Below, one piece after another: positions 42,431 through 50,069 of a stretch of 64,000 nt of DNA. Source of the stretch: Exophiala sp. HKRS030 (Eukaryota > Ascomycota > Eurotiomycetes > Chaetothyriales > Herpotrichiellaceae). The notes under the pieces are model-generated. The model saw only the letters and a list, made by a program, of their open reading frames with translations. It was not told the DNA's origin and made no database searches. Position 1 is the first letter of the stretch, and each line of letters begins with the position of its first letter. The stretch covers positions 372,001-436,000 of the forward strand of contig JAHWDD010000008.1 in the NCBI GenBank assembly GCA_023897205.1. Direction: 5' to 3'. The position numbers and the translations under genes were made by a program.

Positions 42431-44055
42431 TCAAATTGCTCTGCTGTGATCAGAGTTGGAGTCTTGAAGTGTTGATCTCCCAAGTCGCCTGGAATCTAGA
42501 ATGAATATCGCAGTTAGGCAAGCAATCAGAAATAAAGCCTACAGGTAGGCCGTTACTTGTCAGCAAATGACCATCAATCTGTGATATGTGGGTGGCTTTG
42601 AAACTCACAGCCAGAATCCAGAAAGGAAGTCCAAGAAGGTCACCGCCCCATTCAATCCCTCTTGCCCACGCAGTTTGGATCAACGGTGTGCCGATCAGGC
42701 GTGTGAATTCTTCAACGATGGAGAGAAGCGCGTAGACCCGTGCACGATAGTCTTTTCTGAAGAAGTCTATCATGACAGAGACCATGGATATGCTCGCTCC
42801 GAACCCAGCGGCAAAGATTGACAAGCCTGGATGATCAAAGAATGATTAGATCATGGTTGTAGTATTAATGAAAAAAAAGACTCGACAACGTACCTACGAA
42901 CATCAGGCCCACTGTATTCGCAATGCCAATGACAAAAACTCAGCTGGCAAGGAGTCCTAAACTGCATCTGGCAATGAGTAGGTCCACACCTGTCGTTGGT
43001 AGCGTAGTAATACGTTTCAAGCCGATGGTTCCAAAGGGAAGAATCATCAGAAATACTACGATGTTGACGCAGTATATAAGAGTTATGAGGACTGCAGTCC
43101 GGGAGGATCCTATGTCAGTTGCAATGGCTTGGTGGATCGGGATATGTTCACACCTTTGAGAGAGGCCAGTCAAATTTGAAGGAAGCATAGGGCAAGAGGA
43201 TGCCGATGCCGACCGATCTGAACTGTGCGAGAAATACACAGGTAAGTGCAGCCAGCGTCCTCCGATCTTTCAGAACGAGTTGATAGGCCTGCATTACGGA
43301 GGTGACCCTATCTTTCAGTGTTGTTTCAGGATCTTCCGCAAAGGCAGAATGCTCCGATGAGCCCGATTGCCTCGTAGGGCCCACCGCCTATCAGCCTGAA
43401 TAAAGAGTTGATCCAGACGACATAGATGGGGATTTTAGCCCAGAGCAAACCTTCAAACCGACTTGTGGTTAGCAGACGCTGGAAGCACCATGGTAGACAA
43501 CTTACAAGTCATCAGGATCCAGCCCAAGCAGCATATCTCGCCGAGTTCGCTCAGGAATAAAACAAGTCGACGGCCCTTTATATCAGACATGTACCCAAAA
43601 GGAATAGAAAGAAGCAAGGCTGTGGCAAGTGTCAGTTATTGTGCGCAACACCAAAAGCAGTTTTTCACCCTGTACTGACTGGGGAGCGCATCGAATAGCC
43701 CTTGCCACCTGCGTATCTGGGCCAGGTTCTGTTGGATTGGCTTGGTTTTGCGGCTGCTCTCCTCGACTGTGCCATTGTAGTATTGTTGACAGATTGCTGA
43801 CTCGTAGAGGCGGACTGTGGGTATAGCCTGAACGCTTTCCTCGAACTCCAGGCAGACCATGAGGAAGATGAGATAGACAATCATGGGGATGCGGCTTCTC
43901 GAAGAAGATTTCCATGGTTTCGGGGTTTCGTCTTCGTTGGGCTGAACATCGTGCAGTAGTGGTGCGCTGTCTGTGACACCTCCGTTTGCAGTGTCTTCGT
44001 GTTCTATATCATCAGGGACTCGACCTTCAATCGAGGTGTGGATATGCTGGGACAT
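42431..44055 (-). pseudogene. decayed MFS transporter lacking its middle helices
   Basis: Pieces of a fungal major facilitator transporter occur in order. The N-terminal tail and TM1 are followed by WQGLFDALP, TM2 with the GYMSDIKGRR signature loop, TM3 and FRLIGGGP. The sequence then jumps straight to the central loop (AEDPETTLKDRV) in another frame. TM4-6, usually about 120-150 residues, are absent. TM7-10 (LAALTCVFLAQFRS..., SSRTAVLITLIYCVNIVVF) follow, and then an in-frame TGA just after ARCSLGLLAS (about 42940). TM11 and TM12 (FLIACLTAIFILDSRRL) remain, ending at 42431. Plausible GT-AG introns survive between the blocks. There is no room for an intron to hold the missing helices. The TGA could come from a CGA or TGG codon by a single transition. 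Confidence 0.78.
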
Positions 44056-44885
44056 TTGAAGAAATCTGATCGTATGTCTTTGGCTTGGGCTAGTACATTT
44101 CGGCTATCGATAACTCGATGCCCAGGCTAGAAGGTCACGATGAGGATGAAAAAAAGGGTCTCAAGGCTGACGCCTGATTATCACCCGGTGCATCTGATTG
44201 TCACTTATCCAGGAGAAGACGCCCATGACATCGGGGGCGTCGTTGTTTGTCTCTTGCGATCCCCTTAGGCCAGTTTGACATGCAGCTCACTATGTAGGCT
44301 ACTATTCCGTACAATAGGCCCCAAAAGTTCAAGTTAATTAGGTCCAATAGTGGGTATAAATAAGGTGGCAAGTAAAAAAGCTTGCCTGCAACTTGCAGCC
44401 ACAATCCCCGGAGCCATTGCCTCCTCTTTGGCCTGGGGGCCCTTAAAACAAACTTCAGCCTTGCACTTAACCGAAGTTCCGGGCACGGCTAGTCCCGCCT
44501 CCTTGATTCGGATGATGGCTGGACCACCTACTCTACTTCAGAGCAGATTTTTTTAGACTACATTTTGTATAACGTTTTGTCTTAGCTGCAGAGGTTCAAA
44601 GCATAGTTCAAGGATGGAGTGAATGCGTATGACGAGATTGCAAATCATAGCAGGGCGGGGCCGTCAAGATAGCGACCCAACCATCCTGACCGGCCTAGAG
44701 GGCACACAATTCCAGCCGCTCAACAAGGTGATGCGCCCGACGGCGTGATCAGGCGCAGGAGCGAAAGTTTTGAGATCGCTCACGGAGTATATCTATATGA
44801 TCTGAGCCACCTCCTTCACTAGACGGTTGCGAAATTGCATTTTCCAGTTAACTTGCAGTTCACAAGAAGCACAACTCCTGCGGAC
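44056..44885. other. intergenic between two damaged loci
   Basis: These 830 bp are upstream of both the MFS relic and the FAD-oxidoreductase fragment. No frame with motifs was found. An ACGGAGTATA element is at about 44772. Confidence 0.55.
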
Positions 44886-45233
44886 ATGTCTTGGCTGTTG
44901 TCATTCCTCTCGCCCGGCTTCCCGCTGGGTCACATATCTCAGACGGACCCAATGGCGCCAATGATCCCTTTGCCACAAGATCATAACACGACTGTCATTC
45001 TCGGAGGAGGAATCATTGGACTTTCGACCGCCTACTACATGGCCCGAGATCAGTTGACGGAGTCGAATCATCTTCCACACATCGCCATTCTCGACTCTGA
45101 GTCAAACCTCTTCGCAGGTGCCTCGGGCGGTGGCACCGGCATCATCGGCGACTATGCGTTCAAACCCGAAGTTGCGGAGCTAGGAACGTTGTCTTGGGAG
45201 CTTCAGTCGCATTTCCCGGCCAAGGGAGTGTAA
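44886..45233 (+). pseudogene. N-terminal fragment of FAD-dependent oxidoreductase (DAO/TDA3-like)
   Basis: From the ATG at 44886, 115 codons encode the start of a DAO-family flavoprotein. A Rossmann beta-alpha-beta with GGGIIGLSTAYYMA (FAD dinucleotide motif) is followed by a strand ending in an acidic residue (IAILDSE), the ASGGGTG loop that contacts FAD, and the PEVAELGTLSWEL helix. The frame stops at 45231, immediately after a sequence resembling a splice donor (GTGTAAGTTG). The remaining roughly 300 residues (substrate domain and the rest of the FAD site) are not found downstream. Instead, the next bases belong to a kinase gene on the other strand. The original function was probably an amino-acid-oxidase-like flavoenzyme; this piece cannot fold as an enzyme. 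Confidence 0.8.
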
Positions 45234-45791
45234 GTTGAAAAGCCAGGTCCCCAGAGCTCGAGCAACATTGACGGCGGCCCGAGTCTTGGACGGATCTGTG
45301 CCCACCTGGCCAACAAACTGTGCGCAGTTGATTGAAGCCCTGGGATTCAGATGGCCAAGGTCGCATTCTGGGCTTAGATCCTCGACGATGATGAAATGTT
45401 CATCCAAATCTGCGTGCAGTAACTTGGGTAGGCTGACCTGAACGCCCTTTCGTGGTGCAGAGTCTAGATGCTTGGCGAGATCAGTCAGAGCGCGAGCTTC
45501 GAAGGCCTGGCGCCCGCTACTGAAGCTGATTTCCGGGGTCAGAAGAATGTTGTCAGGGAAGTACTTGAAAATGGCGCTTGTAGGGGAAAAGGAGTCTCCA
45601 GGAACACCAGTCGATTCAAGTAGCTTGTGAAAATGTAGCCTGAATGTGTGGTTCGTCGAACCTCCCTTGACTGGCGTAACTCCTTTGATGGTGGGAGAAG
45701 GTGTCCAGGCAGAGGCTGCCGCAGATCCGCGAAGGAATCGGTCGATGGCATCTGCAGAGTCGAGGACAGGAGTTGCTTTTGCTGCAGACAT
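45221..45791 (-). pseudogene. N-terminal fragment of APH-family kinase-like protein
   Basis: About 190 codons from the ATG at 45791 (an in-frame ATG also at 45806) encode the N-lobe of a phosphotransferase (APH/choline-kinase fold). The glycine-rich VKGGSTNHTFRL loop is followed by the ATP-binding Lys strand (AIFKYFPD), a helix Glu (FEARAL), the hinge (HFIIVEDL) and the start of the C-lobe ending WLFNLHS. The catalytic HGD and metal-binding motifs are missing. The similarity stops at about 45225, exactly where the FAD-oxidoreductase fragment on the other strand begins to be recognisable; the minus frame then reads into that gene's antisense until a stop at 45180. The two genes were convergent and share the breakpoint. 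Confidence 0.75.
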
Positions 45792-46712
45792 AATGGACGG
45801 TCGCAATGCGGGTGCCGGCGAGGGGATTTTGCTGATCTTGAGAAGTCGAACCCGTCCAGAGGATACTGCAGGACAACCAAGGTGGGATCATTTCTTGGTC
45901 TTGGGTATTTCACAGTTCATCCAACGCCTGAGGACAGCTACACTCCCGCACTGAAACATTCATCAATGAAATCCTTCAATGGTGACCTAAAGTGAAGTTT
46001 ACGAATCCGGACGAGACTGCCATAGAGAACAGAAATGCAGACAGCTTACCACCGTGAATAACGTTGGACTCTTGTAAAGTCCAAACCAGGAATTATCTTC
46101 ACAGACAGTGTCTTGATATACGACGCATCGCGTGACAGGCACCTGGACGGTCATTTGCCTACCGTCAGACAGCACGACTGGGAGTACGAGGCAGAGATGC
46201 GTGCCGTTAGGGTCACTGTGTTGAAACTAATCAAGTAACTCTTAAGACATATTTTCTTTCAGGATGTGAAAGCGATAATCTAGACAGGTGCTGGAGGCTT
46301 TCAAGGCTCGTTGTTCGTCTCTGAATGGTCTGCCCTGACGATTTTCACCCCGAAGAATTGCACAAACTTGTGGGAGTGAAGACCCCTTGAAATGGGTCCT
46401 GGGCATGGACTGCTGAGCCCGCGATTTCGATTAAGTCAGGAATGTTGTGTAAAAAGTCGACATTTCTAGCAAGGCTGGGCAAGACTGAGGGTATGTCTAC
46501 CCCTACGACTCTTTACCTAGGTACAATTTCTCCTGTGAGAACACAGCGACAGAGACGGCCCTATTGCCTGAGGGGTCGTTAGGGTTGTCTTTGCCAAGCC
46601 ACAGGACTACGAAGGTAAAACTTCGGACAATGGGTAGCCGAGGTAAAAAAAGTATATAGACTGAGACTGCCAATTTTTACCCCAAATTACAAGCAAATAT
46701 CTGCCTGTTTCG
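45792..46712. other. intergenic, left of tRNA
   Basis: These 921 bp lie upstream of the kinase fragment and the tRNA. No supported frame. CCTAGGTAC is near 46518. The sequence becomes AT-rich just before the tRNA. Confidence 0.55.
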
Positions 46713-46793
46713 GACACTATGGCCGAGTGGTTAAGGCGATGCCCTGCTAAGGCATTTCCTTCGGGAGCGCGAGTTCGAATCTCGTTGGTGTCG
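46713..46793 (+). tRNA. tRNA-Ser(GCT)
   Basis: An 81-nt gene without encoded CCA. The acceptor stem GACACTA pairs with TGGTGTC (one G-T pair), with G as discriminator. The A-box-like TGGCCGAGTGGTTAAGG forms the D arm. The anticodon stem ATGCC/GGCAT encloses a CTGCTAA loop with anticodon GCT at 46746-46748. A class II variable arm (TTTCCTTCGGGAGC) is followed by the GAGTTCGAATCTC T-arm/B-box. The long variable arm and GCT anticodon identify serine (AGC/AGT codons). No intron. Confidence 0.96.
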
Positions 46794-46798
46794 ATTTC

Positions 46799-46823
46799 TT
46801 TTTTGTTTCCCTCTTTTTTTTTT
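46799..46823 (+). terminator. RNA polymerase III T-run terminators
   Basis: A run of six T begins five bases after the tRNA, and a backup run of ten T lies at 46814-46823. Both fit pol III termination. Confidence 0.8.
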
Positions 46824-47354
46824 CTTGGGTTCTTGTTTATATTGCGTATGTCCTCGTGACTAGGCTGTGAGTGAAATAGCTCCTTCTTTCCCTCATGTGA
46901 TTCCCATAATACATCATCTCTTCAGTAGCTGATACCCGTTGTCTCGGGCCGGCAGTCAGTCTTTCCATCCCCTTCTAGACATGGGCTCTTTTACAAGACG
47001 GAGTTGTCGAGATCTACACGCTCCGGCAACGGGGACTATGACTTCACCATCCAAAGTTGCTGCCGTTCATCGAAGGCCCATGAAGGTCGTTGCCATTACG
47101 TGCCGCTGGTCAACCGTGCTGGCGCGTACTCTCCGCACTCGGCTATCGAGACCTGGATACAACCGGTGAAGCCGAAACTACCGGACGCACGCAAATGGTC
47201 TCGAATGCGGGGAGTTCAAACACGATGAAGTCGATGTCCGACTTTTCAACGGATACTGTATAAAAGGGTTGGTGTTCGCATCTTCACTGGCTATCGATGG
47301 TGTTCCAAATTCTATGAGCAAGGACACCCCGGACTCTATCCAAGTCGAGACGCT
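46824..47354. other. intergenic, upstream of epimerase-like gene
   Basis: These 531 bp hold short plus-strand frames (46939-47169 and 47004-47228) without recognisable features. Most of this is probably the promoter and 5' UTR of the next gene. Confidence 0.55.
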
Positions 47355-48413
47355 ATGTCAGTTGAGAAGGAAGTATTCCTCATTGGCCCCGGCCTGATAG
47401 GTGCGGACCTGTTAGAACTCCTTCTGGAGGATGGGTATCATGTCACCACGATGGTGCGCCGGGAAGAGCACGCCGCACAAATCCGGGAATTGGGCGCAAA
47501 GGTGATCATGGGCACATTGGATGACAAGGACATTATCCGACAGCATACGATTGCAAGCCCGATAGTCATCCATGCTGCAACGGCAGACCATCTTCCTTCA
47601 GTCAAGGCGGTGATTGAAGGCGTCCGAGAGCGTGCCGAAAAAGGACTACAGACCATCTTCATCCACACCAGCGGTACGAGCGAGTTGGTCGACAATTCCA
47701 AGGGAATGTACAAGTCGGACAAGATTTACTCCGACGAGCGTCCCGAGGAGGTCGACACGGTTCCAGACTCTGCTCCTCATCGCCAGATCGACTTGGCCAT
47801 CCTGAAAGCGCGGAAGGAGCTCGGGACGAAGGCCAAGATCATCATCATTCTTCCTCCGCTGGTGTATGGCGTCGGCAAACGAATCAAACGGCTCACAATC
47901 CAGCTTCCGACCATGGCCAGGTTCGCCTTGAAGCACGGATGGGCTCCCGTCATTGGCAAAGGACTTTCAGTGCGATGCACGATCCACGTGCAGGACCTGG
48001 TAAGGGCGTACATGGTCATTCTACACTGGATGGAGACCAGCAGTGCCGAGGAGGTCCTCAAGAACCCTTATTTCTTTTGTGACAGTGGCGAGGAAATGGC
48101 ATGGGGAGATGCTGCCAGGGAGATTGGCAGGGAGTTGTTCAAGGCAGGTAGGATTCAAGATCCAGAACCGAGACCCGTCCCTCCCGAGCTGTTCGACGAC
48201 CTCTTCGGGCCGTACAGCCCAACGACGGTCGGGGCAAACTCCAGAAGCCGCGGCGAAAGACTGCGGAAAATGGGATGGCAGCCCAGAGAGAAGGGCGTTT
48301 TGCGGTCACTTCGGGAGGATGAGCTGCCGATCATATTGCAAGAGTCTGGCCCTTTCAGTGGGTATACCGGTGTTGCGTCGTCTGGGACACACGTATTGAA
48401 GAGTCTAGAGTAG
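47355..48413 (+). CDS. NAD(P)-dependent epimerase/dehydratase-like (atypical SDR)
   Basis: A single exon of 352 aa. It opens with a Rossmann fold: beta strand VFLIGPGLIGADLLELLL, where GPGLIG is the dinucleotide loop, then a strand ending in MVRR, whose Arg pair suggests NADP. The region FIHTSGTSELVDN and the later PPLVYG segment correspond to the Ser/Thr and substrate-loop region of atypical SDRs. I do not see a clear YxxxK catalytic pair at the usual place. This fits fungal NmrA-like or nucleoside-diphosphate-sugar-epimerase-like proteins that may be redox sensors or reductases. The gene is intact, with no introns and no signal peptide. Function is at family level only. Confidence 0.85.
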   Translation: MSVEKEVFLIGPGLIGADLLELLLEDGYHVTTMVRREEHAAQIRELGAKVIMGTLDDKDIIRQHTIASPIVIHAATADHLPSVKAVIEGVRERAEKGLQTIFIHTSGTSELVDNSKGMYKSDKIYSDERPEEVDTVPDSAPHRQIDLAILKARKELGTKAKIIIILPPLVYGVGKRIKRLTIQLPTMARFALKHGWAPVIGKGLSVRCTIHVQDLVRAYMVILHWMETSSAEEVLKNPYFFCDSGEEMAWGDAAREIGRELFKAGRIQDPEPRPVPPELFDDLFGPYSPTTVGANSRSRGERLRKMGWQPREKGVLRSLREDELPIILQESGPFSGYTGVASSGTHVLKSLE

Positions 48414-50069
48414 TCTGTTACTGCAAAAAGCACGGAGATTGAGTCAGTGAATTGATAAATCCTAAAAGTTCAATAAATTGCCAAGACTTTCCAAGAGAGA
48501 GAAAACACCTTCAGAGCACGGAGCAACCAGGACACCTGAGAATACGCTGATTTCACGAAGGACACATAAGACAGCCAAGAGGGTTCGAAGCACTACGGCC
48601 TGCAGTGTTTCTTTCCCTTACCTCTTCATCTTTGAATCAACATATATTGACCTCGCTTTCACCTCAGTCTCACTTGAGCCTTTGTGACACAGTGGCCCTA
48701 ACGCCACGCATCTCTTCCTTGTGCTCCGCAAACAAGCATGATAGAATATCCAACAATGAGCTGATTTCGAAACTGCTCCAGGTTGGCGAACACTCCCCAT
48801 ACTTGACCGTGGGCTGTTGTGAGGCTCGGAATAATCGTCTGCTCGATCTAGAAGCACCTTGTGTTTCCCCTCGGCAAGATTCTGTGGGATACGATGACAC
48901 AGTTGTTTGGAAGTTGAGGGTGGAGTGGACGGGATGCTTAGGAGAAGTGATTGGTGTGCCTGGGGAATATCCCGTCGTTGCCGTCAATGGTCTCGTACAA
49001 AGTACTTTGGTCTAATAAGATGAGATCTCGTCATTGAACCTCAAGAAGAGCTTTAGTGTTTCTTGTGTTGCATTTGTCGGTGCCACACAGACTATTGAAT
49101 GTCAGACAAGGAAGATGGAGAGGGTGTTCACAGAGGATTCGGGAGTTGGTCATCTCAAGAATCGCCAACATTGTTGTGTACGAGTTATCGTCGTCGACCG
49201 TCTCTTATCTCTACAATTTCTCCGGAGGATCGATTTATCGCGATGAAGCTAGCAGGGCTTTCGGCCCCATGAAACCTCGATGTAGTGGATTTTCATCGAC
49301 GAGCCGTTATGTATCAAGTAAAGAAGCCGCATCTGAGTGGCCGCGGCGCAATCTGGAGGCTGATGGAGCAATTATTGGCGTGGGATTCTAAACAAGAACG
49401 CCTTAAGTTTAGTACTGTAGGTAATCACGGAGTCTACGGGTAGTTATACTTGTAGGGAGTGTTTAGGGACTTGGCTAACCTAATCCTTTCACACTCATGC
49501 CTAAATTTGGCCGAGAATGCCATTGCCAAAGCCCATGAGTGGATTTGCTCGGCATGGCACGGTACCTATTGCTTTTCTTAAACTACCGTACTAGCTAAGT
49601 TCTGCCTAGGTACCTACATTAGGTAGATACTCTAGGTGCGATAGTTGTTATCTACTGTCTGCGCCTGCGCCCTGAACCGTTCATTCTTGTCTCGTGCACC
49701 CACAAGGTCCATTCACTATCGCAAAACACGGAACACGCTTTTCTTGCGTCCCCTACGGAGTACCAACTTATCACTCACTGTACATACAGTCTTGCCTTCT
49801 CCTTGTACATCTCCCATATGCTCGCTGCGTCCTCCCTGCCATCTCTCGAGCCGTCTAACACCTCTCACTTTGCTCCTCGAACCTCACCTCAATCATCCTC
49901 GCTTCGTATTCGCGCCTTCACACAGCGAGTCGACCGCGTGCGACTTAGATCAGCCCTCAACGATGACTCGCAGGGTTTCTGGACCCTCGCATCTGTAGCC
50001 AGTTCCTTCGATTTGCCGACTGCATAGCCTTCTTATTTGTCCGCCGGTTGCCGCGTCTGGCCTCAGAGA
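48414..50069. other. 1.66 kb intergenic
   Basis: Overlapping frames on opposite strands (48605-49015 plus and 48670-48987 minus) are without motifs or clear codon bias. TACGGAGTA is at 49754, with clustered CCTAGGTACC/TTAGGTAG words at about 49605-49637. The right end (about 49640-50069) is C/T-rich and looks like the long 5' UTR of the next gene. Confidence 0.55.

Noticed and set aside
48605..49015. Overlapping plus (136-codon) and minus (105-codon) frames downstream of the epimerase-like gene
   Set aside because: Neither has recognisable features or clear codon bias; kept as intergenic.
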